From Cannabis sativa (lineage: Eukaryota > Streptophyta > Magnoliopsida > Rosales > Cannabaceae), in the NCBI RefSeq assembly GCF_029168945.1, contig NC_083606.1, forward strand, positions 186,001 through 250,000: a stretch of 64,000 bases of DNA, in the 5' to 3' direction. This document shows positions 12,766 through 24,786 of the stretch, in pieces; within the stretch, counting starts at the first letter, position 1; every line of letters starts with the position of its first letter. The position numbers and the translations under genes are program-made. Below the pieces are notes generated by a model. That model made no database searches. It was not told where the DNA came from and saw only the letters and a list, made by a program, of their open reading frames with translations.

Positions 12766-12783
12766 TAAATATTTTTGTTTTAT
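12766..12783. repeat. Target-site duplication (right) of 54-bp LINE tail
   Basis: Exact copy of 12694-12711. Confidence 0.85.
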
Positions 12784-13745
12784 ATACATCTAAAATAAAT
12801 AATTTGAAATATTCTATATTATAAAATATAAATTATTTTAAATTTTATAAAATTTTACAAAATATCATAAACTAAGAAAAAGTTAGATTTAAAAAATTCT
12901 TATCAATATGCCTATTTTAATAGAGTACAGTGTAGAAACCAGTAATAATTTTAATTTGTTTGATTTGTAATAAATAATAAAGAAAAGTAAAAGAAAATGG
13001 AAGATGATAGATTAGCAATACTCTTTTGTCGTTTACCAAAACATAACATATCATCAAACGATATATTGATAAAACGATAAACTGAGAGAGTAGGTACACG
13101 ATACGATATATTCTCGATATATCACGATAAAAGAGAATCTGATGCCGTTTTTGATTTGATGTATGAGTGGGTGGTGCTCTCTCTCTTCTTTTTCTTTATT
13201 ATTATTATTTTTATCAAAAACCCAAATACTTCTCCTTTCTCCATTTCTTCTCTCCTCTCTGTAATCCCTTCTATTATTATTATAACAATTAATATATAGA
13301 TATATATGTATATGTACTGCTATAGCTACTATTATTAACCTTTTTTTTTTCTTCAAATCATAATAACTCAAATACCAAAATCCAATCTTTAACAAGCAAG
13401 GTCTCTTCTTTCTTCTTCTTCTTCTTCTTCTTTAAAGTTTGTATCTTTCTGTATTTTTTCTTTCAAATTCATGATCTATACATCTTTTTAATCCCAAAGA
13501 TTGAAGCTTTCTCCATTGATTTTACGCAAGTTTCTTCCTTTTCAATCTCTCAATTCATATTTGTTTCTGGGTATTTATGATAATTTTAGATTGAAGCTTG
13601 GTTTTATTATTATGGGTTTTTGTTCAAATCTCTATTCTCCCCACATAAAATAACATCTTCTCTCTCTTCTACTACTTACTACTTCACATGAAATAACTAT
13701 GTGTGTTTTTGTTCTTGTGTTTAATTACAGGCTCTTTTCTTTTTC

Positions 13746-13862
13746 ATGGATGAAGATTCAAGTACTCAAGATGAGACAAAAGTAGAGGGAGAATTTTACA
13801 AAAGGGTTATTGTTGATAATATATACATACATATATATACTTATAATAATAAGAATTACTAG
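13746..13862 (+). CDS. Upstream open reading frame in the HAP8-like leader
   Basis: ATG at 13746 opens a 38-codon frame, beginning MDEDSSTQDETKVEG and ending at TAG 13860-13862. It lies 240 bases before the main start, just after a likely leader splice acceptor (TTAATTACAG, ending 13730). It does not overlap the main frame. A uORF in this position can lower translation of the downstream gene. Whether the peptide is conserved is unknown. Confidence 0.45.
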   Translation: MDEDSSTQDETKVEGEFYKRVIVDNIYIHIYTYNNKNY

Positions 13863-13920
13863 CTTCAGGATAAGGTCATCAACAGATACAACAACAACAA
13901 CACTGTGTTTATCTAAACAA

Positions 13921-13962
13921 GAAGAAGAAGAAGAAGAAGAAGAAGAAGAAGAAGAAGAAGAA
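13921..13962 (+). repeat. GAA trinucleotide repeat, 14 copies
   Basis: An uninterrupted (GAA)14 lies in the presumed leader of the HAP8-like gene, between the uORF and the main ATG. Confidence 0.9.
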
Positions 13963-14101
13963 ATAGTAGCATCATCATCACCATCATAATCATTATCATA
14001 ATAATAATCACCACCAAGTGTTTGTGTATTTGCTTGTGCTTGTAACTGTTGGTAAAACAACAGCAGCAACAGCACAAGTAAAGAGAGAAGCTTTTCATCA
14101 G

Positions 14102-17100
14102 ATGTTATCCGTTGAAAAGCATCCACCTACAGATCCCTCTTCCTCATCTGATCATAATCATAATCTTAATCATAATCATCATGAGATTGATGATACTTTG
14201 CCTCAACTAGATCTGTCTAACCCAACTACTACTCTTCTTCCCAAATTTTCCATAAGGTATATATTTCTTCTCGCTTATCTTATATGCTGCTTTGTTGTAT
14301 AGCTTTTGCAGATCCATATATCCAATCTTAAATTTTGCCTGTGATTTCATGTCATTTCTCCATATGATATTATCCCTCTCCTCTTACAGTCTGTACTTAA
14401 TTCTGTCATTAACCCCATCATCCCTATCTGTGACTGAAAAAGATAAGAAAATATATTTTCTGAGCTCATAATAATATCATGACCATATCGAATCTCTTTG
14501 TTTGATTGGGTCTATATCTTGGCTGTTTCTATACTGTTCATATGTTTATTTTTTTACCCCTTTTCTCTCTTCTAAATCTAAAATCACATATAGGGTCCAT
14601 AATAGAAAAAATCCCAACATGAAATAAAGGCCTTCCTTTCCTCTCTATTCCATGTTGTTTGTCTCATGAATTTATAGTCATATTCCCCACTTGGTTAATT
14701 ATTATATGATGATGTTATAACTCTTAATTAGTCAATTAATTAGTGTTTGTGTTTTTTTTTTTCTTTGCAGAGATTATGTTTTCACTTCTAGAAACAAGGA
14801 CATCAAGACCAACTGGCCTTTCTCTCAGAAAAATTTGCAGCTTTGTCTGAAACATGGTGTGAAGGATGTGTTACCACCATTTCAAACTATTGATTCAGTA
14901 AAGAATCAAACTTTGAAGAGATCATGTACGGTTGAAGAAGAAGAAGAAGAAGAAGAAGAAAACATAGCAAGTAATACTAATATTATTACTAATAGTAATA
15001 CTAATACTACTAATATTAATAGTAATATCTTTGATGGGGAGCCTTCTGAATCACCTGTTGATGATGATAATGATGAAAATAATCATGATGATCATGATCA
15101 CCCGGAGGTATTATTAGACTCTTTTAACAACACTCAAGCTCAACAGCTGAACCAGAAGCAGAAGCAGAAGCAGCTAATAACTTCATGTGGTTCTGGAGAG
15201 AATGATACTACAACAAGCAGTACTGTTTGTCAATCTGAGTTCATAGATCATAATCAAGATCACTCAACTGAGCCTGCTCCTCCTCCTCCTCTTCCTCCTC
15301 TTCCTCCTTTTGTTCACAAGAATCAAACAACAAACCGAAATTCGGGTAGTAAAAAGTGCAGATTGATAGTGAAATTCGGTTCCAATTTGGATAGAAGCTC
15401 AGCTGAAGATATTGCTTCAAATTGTTCAAACCCATCAGAGTCAATGGCTTCAAAGGTTTGCCCTGTTTGTAAAGTCTTCTCCTCATCATCAAATACTACT
15501 TTGAATGCTCATATTGACCAATGCCTCTCTGTGGAGTCAACTAGTCCCAAGTGGACAGTGGACAGTAGTACTAAACTTTCAAGGCATAGAATTAAACCAA
15601 GGAAGACAAAGCTGATGGTTGATATCTATGCAACTGCTATTCCTTGCACTTTGGAAGATCTTGATAGAAGAAATGGATCAAATTGGGCCACAGTTGTTTC
15701 AAGCTTTCCTATTCAGCAGAGTAATGACAAGTCTGATCATCATGAGATGATGATAATGCCCTTGGAAGATGATTCAAAACGAGTGTCATCATCATCTGGA
15801 CCTTCTTCTTCTTCTGATCATCATCATCATAATTCTGATGATGTTGATGATGATGTTGGTGCTGTCTATATTGATTCCAATGGTATCAAACTTAGGATAT
15901 TATCCAAATCTGATGATATCCCTTCTGTGTCAAAGCTCATTGAGCATCTTCGTCCAAGGAAACCTTTGAAAGGAGCAACTAATAATAATAATAATAATAT
16001 TAAAGGAACCAAATTTCTCTCTACCAGAAAGAAAAAGAGGCGTCAGTATAAGTATAACAAGTACCTTAACAAACTTGCTCAAACAAAAAGGAAGTTACTC
16101 TCTTCATCAAAGTCTCCTCGTTCTCCTCTGGTAAGCCATACAATTCATCATGCTATTATTAGTTTCACCACTTTTATTTTACTTCTCCTCCTTCACTTGC
16201 TTTCTTCATTTCTTCAACACTGTACTATATATAGAGATAGTGTATGTAACAATTCTGAAAGTTGCTTCACTGAGAGAAGTGAACCTTGTCTTTTTATATT
16301 TGGTGTGTATTGACTTTTACTACTCTAAAGTGCATGTGTTTCAAAGTTAGAAACTTGCTTGTTTGTTGCACACAAAATGATATGAAAGACTTTAGCTTTT
16401 GGAACAGAAAAATGGTGGTCAAGGAAAACAGTATGGAGCTGAGAGAAGTAACATGGAGAAGCAGGTAAATCCCAGCAATCCTGGAACTTTAGGAAGGTGG
16501 GTGTGTTCGAAAAGAACTGGGGTTGCTAAGAAGGTCAACAGTGAAGCAAGACATCAACAAGTGCAACGAAAATGGCCTGGAAATGAAGATTCCGGGGTTG
16601 AGAGTCTTCAATCACGTTTGGACCGAAATGGTGAGGAAGAAGATGTTATGGATTTGTCTCCTGAGAACAGTGACAGCAGGTTGGAGAAAGTATTTTATGA
16701 AGCCCGGGCTTGTCACAAGAGGGAGCAGCCACCGCCTTCTTCTGGGTTAAAGAGATCAGCGAAAAGTTCTTTATCCAGCGCCACGAGTAGAGGCAATGTT
16801 GTTGAGAGATCCTTTGCGACAATGAAACCCCGTCAGTTGAGAAAGGACATATCTTCTGCGAATGATTATCGCATGCTGAAACCTCCCAAATGTACAAGCC
16901 CAGTTGAGGATTTCGAACCTCCACCTGGTCATGCCTCCAAGTTCAGATCAAAAGCAAGGAAAATCTCCTCAGCTAGAGAACATTTGTTGTCTAGCCAGCG
17001 ATCATCACCTGTGGCTGAAGCCGACGATTCTGACGTTGCTAATAACTTCTCAGCCCTTAAGAAGTCTCAAGTGCATTTGATGACAGAAACAGAAACAGAT

Positions 17101-19269
17101 GATGAAGCAGCACTATGGAATTCTGATGCCAGCAATGAATTTCACCGAAAATTTGCTGGAAATGAATCTGAAAGCGATGATGATATGAATAATGAAACCT
17201 CTCTTTGTAGAAGCACTGGATTTGAAGTCAGACAAAACACAGGAGTTTTAGGGATAGCTGGTAGGAATGCAGCCAAAGTTTCGGAGAACTTATTTTCTTC
17301 TACTTTGGACAAAGCTGATGATGATATGGGACCAACATGTGAGGACGAGGATGAGGAGGAGGAGGATCTTCAATGCTCTCAAGATGACCCTATTAGGGAC
17401 AGTGCTCTTGCTAATTGGCGTAAATCTGCTGACCCTGAAGTTGATCACAAACCGGGAAATCGTTCTAAGATCCTATCAAACTCTCTACAATACAAGGGGG
17501 CTTTATTTGATGTGGAAGGACTAACAGGTCCAGGTGGAACAAGTTTTGTAAGCGAGCAAGAGACGTTTTATTCTGATCGATTAGGAGATGATGGCATGCT
17601 TGTGCAGGATGTTAATATAGGGGAGGAACAGGAATCCGATGAAGATGGGGAAGCAAGTAGGTTTCCTGAGGTTGATCCAATACTAATTCCAGGACCACCA
17701 GGCTCATTTTTACCAAGTCCAAGGGATATGGGGTCAGAAGATTTTCAAGGGAACTCATCATTAACCACGAGCCGAGTTCAATCTTCTCAAGATCAGCATG
17801 ATTTTATTGATGGGGATTCATCAGATTCTCCTGTTTCAGCAACATCAACTATCTCTAATTTTACAGCTACACGAGATGATCATCATCGTAAGCATGCAGA
17901 ACTATTACCATCTGTAGTACATCAGCAGCAGGCCATTCAAGACAAAATTAGATCAAGCCTCTCGGGTGGTAGTGTGGATTCTTCAATAGAAAATGTTCCC
18001 TTAGTTCCTCGGACAACAACGAATACAGCTGCAGAGAGAGTCACATATGACAGAGAGAAATTTAAAGCGAACAACAAGATACCTCTCAACGACGAGCCAT
18101 GTTGTTGCCAAAGGAAAGAGAGAGCTGCGCAGGGTGTTGTTTTAGATTATCAAGAATCTCAGCTCTTAAGGCGACGAGCAATGACTTCAGTGATTATGGA
18201 GAACCAGCAAACAAGTTGCAATCTTAACAATAGGCCCAACAACAACAATATGGAATCAAGGTCTGACATGTACACTCCAAGCAGTACTTGTCCAACTTCG
18301 AAATCTGAACAGGAGGTGGTTCATCGTCCAGCTGTTAATTCTTCTGGCAATCAAAATGCTATGAGGGGTTCTGCTGCAGATGCTGCTGTAGCCAAGTTTA
18401 CCAGTCGTGGCGATTGTGATTCCATGAGTCCATCTTCTAACTCCATACTCAGGTTGATGGGTAAAAACTTGATGGTTGTCAATAGAGATCAAGATGAATC
18501 CATACCACAAGCCCAGGCTCAATCACAATCCCAACTCAACCATATAACTTCACCATTTTCTACATTTACCGGTGTATCTCCCAGCAGTACTACACAGAAC
18601 CATGTCTACCGTCCATTCCAACATCCCAACTTCCAACGAGGTTCAATTTTTCCAGGCCAGCAGTGTGTTGATCCAAGGATCTCAAATGGTATGAGAACTT
18701 ATGAGGGAGCAGCATGTTCATTTTCAAACCACCGAATGGATAGCGGTTTTGGGATCAATATGGAGCTTCGCGAGTTTGAAGCAGATTATAGTATTGAAAC
18801 ACCACATAGAAAGTTTAAGACTGTACTTTCTGGTGTCAGTCCTGTTAAAGAAATCATCACCATCGATGATGCTCCTGAAACCGAAGCTGATTTGACCGGT
18901 GATCACACTGCAAAATACTCAAGAGGGTTTGGGGAGAATCCTATAGTTTCATCATCAGGCATTATGATTCCCAACTATAATGCAAAACGCTCTAATACTT
19001 CTTTCTATAGTTGTCAGTCTGATCATGACCAGTCTATGCATCCCGAACCACCATTAGTTCATCATCATCATCATCATCATCATAGCTCTGGCTTCCATTC
19101 ACTGTCCTCCAGGCAACCGAATTCAAGCCCTGCAAGGTGGAGTACTTGTCCCACAGACGACGGTTCTGCTGGCAATCATCCTTACATTACTGCATCATCT
19201 TCATCTTCAAGAGGGCATATGAGATCACCTGCTGCAATGTATAACAACAATCGTCAAAGCTTGAGATAG
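14102..19269 (+). CDS. HAP8: HAPLESS 8-like plant-specific protein
   Basis: Three coding exons, 14102-14256, 14771-16130 and 16396-19269, join in frame (GT-AG, phases 2 and 0) into about 1462 residues. The start is the first in-frame ATG and gives the family's usual N-terminus. Residues about 49-90 carry the conserved block FSIRDYVFTSRNKDIKTNWP and LQLCLKHGVKDVLPPFQ, which crosses the first intron. A CCHC finger (C282, C285, H299, C303; CPVCKVF...HIDQC) resembles a UBZ-type ubiquitin-binding zinc finger. The rest is largely disordered, with Glu, Asp/Asn, Pro and Ser runs and eight His near the C-terminus. From knowledge of the family, Arabidopsis HAP8 (At5g56250) was found in a screen for male-transmission defects; its biochemical role is unclear. 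Domain and family assignment are firm, function is not. Confidence 0.88.
14257..14770 (+). other. Intron 1 of the HAP8-like gene
   Basis: GTATATATTT...TTTCTTTGCAG, phase 2, splitting an Arg codon within the conserved RDYVF block. No other feature seen. Confidence 0.85.
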
Positions 19270-21002
19270 TGATGATGATGATAACAGCTGAGATATCTGG
19301 AATAGAGTTGGTATATAATAATCCTTTTTTTTTTTTAAAAGTTTTTACTAAATGAATGAATGAATGAATGTTTGGGTGGAATTTTGAGAGGCTTCTGAGA
19401 GGGCATAGCTTTTTAAGCTTACCCTGAGAGAGACTTAGTCAATTAATGTATAAGCAAGCAAATCATGAATAATAGTTAACAAGAAGAAAACACTTTAAAT
19501 AGACTCAAAATATTTTCATCTCTATATATATATAGTTTTTTTGGTTTATATATCAGAGTTTGTAATAGTAAATTTGCATGAGAATGATTAACATGAATGT
19601 GTTATCATATGTGTTAACTTAATATAGTTGACACAATGTAATGTAAGTACTTAACTAATCATCTACCATGCAGTGATATACATATGTATATGTATGTTTT
19701 GAAGGTGAGTGAGTCTGACAACAGAGAAAAATGCAGTTGTAGTAGTAGTACTTAGCTGTAGTGAATGGTACTCTACTAATAATACTACTACTGTACTAGT
19801 TGATGAATGAGTCAACAAATGACCCCATCACCCAACTCAAAACACTTCATTCAAATCAAACCCCACTTCATTCATACAACTTAATAGTAATAATAATTAA
19901 GTTTTTTTCCTTTTCTCTAAAATAAAAAAGAGATCATGTGGTGCAGTAGATTCCTTCCTTACTCTTTTCGATCCTTTTGACAATTCTGAAAACTACGTAC
20001 CAGCTATAAGGATTTTATACTTTCAGCTGCTTTAATTGGGTTATCGATAATTACCATCTAATAAAACTAATCCTTATCATTACACCACACAACTTAAATT
20101 ATTTTCTTTGGTGTAGTTATCACTTATCATCATCCCTACTACTCATGCATATAGTCTATATCCACTTCGTGCATGTACTATAGTGTATATATATATATCA
20201 TAATGTAGATGTTAAAAGAGGTCAATATTGTTGGCCTAGCTACGTACACTATTACAAAAAATAAATAACAAAAATTGAAGTAAATGGCATTCCATGTTTT
20301 GTTTGATATTAGTATTTTAATTAATAAGCAAATAAGTAAAAGCCACCTATTCTTCCTTGTTACATGGGTGGGAATATTATTATCATTATTAATTATACTT
20401 AATTAATTAATTAACGTGGGGTTTGGGTTAATGGGGGGTAATGTAATTTTTTTCTTTTTGCATGGTGAAAAGTGGGACCCTTTCTCTTTGCATTGAACTG
20501 TTTTTTTTTCTTCAAAACACAAAATGGTTCTTCTCTCTGTCATGGTGGGTGGGCCCAATCCTTGTCTTTCTCTATGTCTGTCTCTTCTCCAAACTTTATT
20601 CTAAACCTTTCATTTCAAACATAAAATAAATGATATTCTCCCCTACTATTGTAATTGCCCACCTATATTAGAATCTTTGGAGCCAAATGGACCTAGGCTA
20701 GGCTTGGCTACACCACTATCTATATTTATTACTATACATCCCCCCTTATTAGTATAGTATCATTCTTTCATCTACTAGAATCCTCTCTTATCATATTTTT
20801 TTAGAAAAATGTTAAAAGCTAGTGTAATGTTTTTTTATATATTAATATCGCTATATATTTAATTAAGTATTAAGTTTTATATAGTTTAATATAATAATTT
20901 TTAGAAAATATCGCTAGTCAATTATAAAACGACATGTCTAAAAGTGCTAGACATTAGTAGTGCTCAATAACAATGCTCATATTTTTATTATTGAGTAATT
21001 AG

Positions 21003-21300
21003 TATAATAAATACTTAAGATTAACTTCCGGTTATAGATAAATACCTAAGTTTATATTTCTAAAATTTCTACAGGTACTTAGTCGTTAAGTATTAAGTCA
21101 ATGACTATATGACAGTTCTTGATTAGTCCAGGTTATTAAATTTTATTTTATATTTAAAAATTAATTTAAATATACCAATAAAAAAATAACATGTACTTGA
21201 CGACTTACAAAAATTTTAAAAATATAATTTAATTATGATATTGTCGAAAATTAAACTTAAATATTAATTCGTAATTGAAAGCTAAATTTAAAAATTAATC
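21003..21300. repeat. Dispersed repeat (inverted copy at 48850-49010)
   Basis: The core CCAATAAAAAAATAACATGT and its surroundings, including TTAATTTAAATATACCAATA and the GTACTTAGTCGTTAAG end, recur at 48850-49010 in opposite orientation with few changes over about 140 bp. The ends are related inverted copies (CTTAGTCGTTAAG / CTTGACGACTTA), so it is probably a MITE. Confidence 0.6.
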
Positions 21301-21754
21301 TTTATTATTTTATAAGAAGAAATAATGAAAAATTAACCAATTAGAGCTTGGCTTCTTTCAAATATAACAAATTTACAAATAAAGCTCTTTACTTTGTGAA
21401 AAAGTGAAGAATTTTACCATTGCCCAATATAACAAATTAACAATTAAAGTGATAATGTTTAATGTTCCACCACAATGAATCATGATTCATGAACATGAAC
21501 ACATGATGATCAATGATGATGATGATGATGGTGATGATACACCAAAACAAACATGAAACTTTTTTATATAAGAAAAAAAATATATTTCTATATAACAAAG
21601 TTTCAAACTTTACTATTTCCTTTCCAATATTATATTATTGAAATATTTAATTTGTCGTTGAAATAAATATTAAAATAAGCTATCAATTGATTAAATAATT
21701 TCACTTCAATTTTTAACATTTATATATCAAACATATTAAAGTATAAAACAAATA

Positions 21755-22102
21755 TTAAAGAGTGTGTTTAAAAAGTTATAGTGTAATTAGATTTATGCAT
21801 AAATAGAAGTAATTATATAATTTAGTATGTTTGTTGACTATGTAATTACACTAAAACTGTATAATTAGAGATAATGAAAAAGTTTCAATTACACTCTTTA
21901 ATTGAAGTAATTGAATGTAATTACACTGTGAAGTACTAAAAACTTTCCATTTTAAATATTAATTACTAAAAATATTATTTTTCCATATAATTACTAACTA
22001 TTTTACCAAACAAGATATTGAGAATTTATATATATATATATAATTACTACCTCATATCCAAACACACATTATGTAATTACACTATTTCCAAACACAGCCT
22101 AT
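21755..22102. mobile_element. Foldback MITE with TGTGTTT...TAGTGTAATTA ends
   Basis: The left end GAGTGTGTTTAAAAAGTTAT, then AGTGTAATTA, is inverted against the right end, which reads TGTAATTACACTATTTCCAA, then ACACAGCC. Several more TGTAATTACACT words lie inside. No coding capacity. Confidence 0.65.
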
Positions 22103-22404
22103 ATTTTTTTTAAGAAAAATAAAACAAAAAAACAAAGTTAATTCAAACTTTACTAAATGCTTTCCAAGATTTTATACATACAATACTAATGAATCAACTT
22201 ATATATCTATCATTCATGAATATGAACACCAAAACAAACATTAAACTAAAAAAAGTTTCAAACTTTAGCATTGGATTATACACATACAATACTAATGAAT
22301 ATGAATTATGAATATGAGAGCTTCTTCTCAAATCCCAATGTGAGAATTATATAGACCTCACATCCTCCATAGTTGGATTTCCTTGCCACCTCACTTCTAC
22401 ACCA

Positions 22405-22620
22405 ATGCCAAGATCACTCCTTTATGGAGTTGGGATCGTGTGTTATGCAGTTCATGTTCTTCTCATGGACCCCAGACAATGGACTCTGTTGATATCTCAA
22501 CAAAAAGAAGTAGAAGAAGAAAGAAGGCCACAGCTCATGAGCAACCATATATCATCTATATATGTCCATCTGACTTTTGTGTTCCAAATAGTGTTTTCTT
22601 TTTTCACTATATATGGGTAA
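22405..22620 (+). other. Weak coding-like segment, unassigned
   Basis: A 71-codon frame from ATG 22405 begins MPRSLLYGVGIVCYAVHVLL, and its base composition is less A/T-rich than its surroundings. It matches no family I know and has no visible partner exon. It may be a gene fragment or chance. Confidence 0.15.
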
Positions 22621-23388
22621 ATAGGAACCAAAATTTTAAATTTACTATATAAATTTAATATTTATATTTTAGCGGTATAAGTACTCAATATTTATAAAAT
22701 TGTAATTTTTCTTTAATTTTGTCAGTATAGACTTTGTTATTATCTTAAACATAACACATATAAAGCTTAGATTTTAAATCATTGGATCTAGACAAAAACA
22801 TATATTATCAGTTACTTCTAAATATTCATTTAATAAATTCAAAATAGAGTCTGATAAAATTAAATAAAAATTATAGTTTTATAAATATTTAGTAACCATT
22901 AAAAATAAATATTAAACTTATATTGTTTAGAAATTTAAAGTTTTAGTATTTATATGGCTATTTATCTATATATATTGAAAAATGAAAGTGTTGATTTTGT
23001 GAAAAATCCAATTAAATTTGAACCCAAGTGGCATAAATTGTAGTCAGAAAGTACTTATACAGATACAAATACAGACAAAGATACTTTTCAAGTTTCAAAC
23101 TTGGAACTATTCTTATCTTCACCCATCATTTTATTTTTATTATTTTGGCTCAATGGACTCTTTTCCTTTTTAAAGAGATTAATATTTTATTAAATGCATA
23201 TAAACACCAAACAAAGATGTGAAATTTGGATTTGTGTGCTTCATATTACTTCCATTCTTATAGAACTTTGTTGAGATTTGGTCCTCATTTTTGTTAGGTT
23301 TTTCTTTTGCTATTACACTTGTTTTTGTTTGGTTTCTAACTTGTTTAAAACCAAAGATTTAAAGGTTATATTCAAGAGTTAAAAAGTA

Positions 23389-23762
23389 GAGTAAATACTA
23401 TTTTAAAATTGTATTTTGTAATAATTATCGATTAGATTATCTATTTTGTTAAATGATAATTTAGACCATGTATTTATAAAAATAGTACAAAATAGACCAT
23501 AAGTTTAATTTTCGTCAAATTAAAACATAGTAATAATTTAAGCTAGAAGTGTTATTACCATATTGGTTACAATTGTTGCATCTGTTCGTGTTAGATATTG
23601 ATTTTCAGTTGATTATATTAAAAACATAAATCGTTAAAAATTGAGTTCAGGATCTATATTGTACTATTTTGAAAAATATAAAATCTAAATTTTCATTTAA
23701 CAAAATAAAATATTTAATTAGTAAACTCTTACAAAATACAAGGTTCAAAATAGTATTTACCC
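23389..23762. mobile_element. MITE, GGGTAAATAC family, copy 2
   Basis: A diverged copy of the element at 5632-6005 with the same length of 374 bp. It starts GAGTAAATACTATTTT and ends in AAAATAGTATTTACCC. The flanks TAAAAAGTA and TTAAAAGTT agree at seven of nine positions, consistent with an old 9-bp target duplication. Confidence 0.75.
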
Positions 23763-23809
23763 TTAAAAGTTTATATACATGTATATATAATAGGGTTATT
23801 TACAGCGAA

Positions 23810-24110
23810 ACATTCTTATATTTTGATTTTTTACACTTAACTTCTTTATATTTTTTTTTTGTGACAAAACCTCTTTATATTTACTTTTCTTTGTAAATTT
23901 AAGGTATCAACTGGATATTACAATTAAATATCAATTGAATTATTACTGTATTGGCTTCGAAATTTTTATTAATTTTTACGTATATACACGTGTATACAGT
24001 GATTATCTAGTTAGTATTTAACAGTGATATTTAATTGACATCTCAAATTTGTAAACAAAAGTAAACTTCAAGAAGTTTTACAATAAAAAAAAATAAAGAG
24101 GTTAAATTTA
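23810..24110. mobile_element. Foldback element, copy 2 (pairs with 11190-11490)
   Basis: The left arm CCTCTTTATATTTACTTTTC followed by TTTGTAAATTTAAGG is inverted against the right arm TCTCAAATTTGTAAACAAAA. The outer arms are about 55 bp. Shared with the related element upstream. Confidence 0.6.
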
Positions 24111-24786
24111 ATATACTTAAATTTAGAGATGTTGGTCATTCTTGGACAGAAATGCGAGACTTTTGGGAGGGTTTGGTAATTCTTAAACAAAATAAGACCT
24201 TTTCAAAAAAAGTTGGAGACATTCCTATAGTTCAAAGATAAAGTTTACACACTTTGGAAAATTTGAGGTTTATTAAAGAACTTTGTATACACAATGGGAA
24301 ACACATATTAGTTGAGAGAATAAATAGGCTTAGAGATTGTTCAAAAAGTTGATTTGTACATTTCTAACTCTTTGAAGGATTAGCAAGATTGAGTAAGGTA
24401 ACTTTTGACCAAAATATATTTGAGTTCTTCAAACTCTATTAATGATAATGTGGTGGAAAGTCTCACTGTTAAATATATTTGACTTGATTAAGGTGACTAG
24501 TAAGATTGTTCAAAGAGTTAGATTAGTGTTAATTTATGATCAAAATAATCCCATATGAAAATGCTACTTGGGTTAAAGAAAGAAACTTTGATTTCTGATT
24601 TTTTTTGTAAATATTTGCTAATTGAACAACTAACTTAACTAACTTTGATTTGATCACTGCAAAAAGTGCAACCTTTCACTCTAATATGATGTAAATATAG
24701 ATTATATATATTCATAAGTAATGTAAAACAAAACTGAGTCCCAAAGAAGAAAACATAAACTAGAAAGCCTCTTTCTTTGTTTTTTG

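Larger units (their letters stand above)
8999..13730. other. Long intergenic stretch with repeat relics
   Basis: No host gene is supported. Contents include short inverted repeats of TTAGTCACAA / TTGTGACTAA around 9090-9330, a degenerate GGTCCGATGGT array, a 429-bp foldback, a second foldback at 11190-11490, two LINE tail insertions and further foldback relics (12180-12900). Bases 13100-13730 are the promoter and leader region of the following gene. Confidence 0.5.
19270..24786. other. Intergenic stretch with MITE relics
   Basis: No gene is firmly supported. It holds the HAP8-like 3' region, a repeat at 21003-21300 shared with 48850-49010, two foldback MITEs, a weak coding-like segment at 22405-22620 and the foldback at 23810-24110. 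Bases 24111-24786 are AT-rich and unassigned, apart from the 3' region of the TNP gene. Confidence 0.5.

Noticed and set aside
13758..14126. Minus-strand Ser/Asp-rich frames opposite the HAP8 leader
   Set aside because: They are produced by the GAA repeat and trinucleotide-rich leader; the plus-strand gene accounts for the region.
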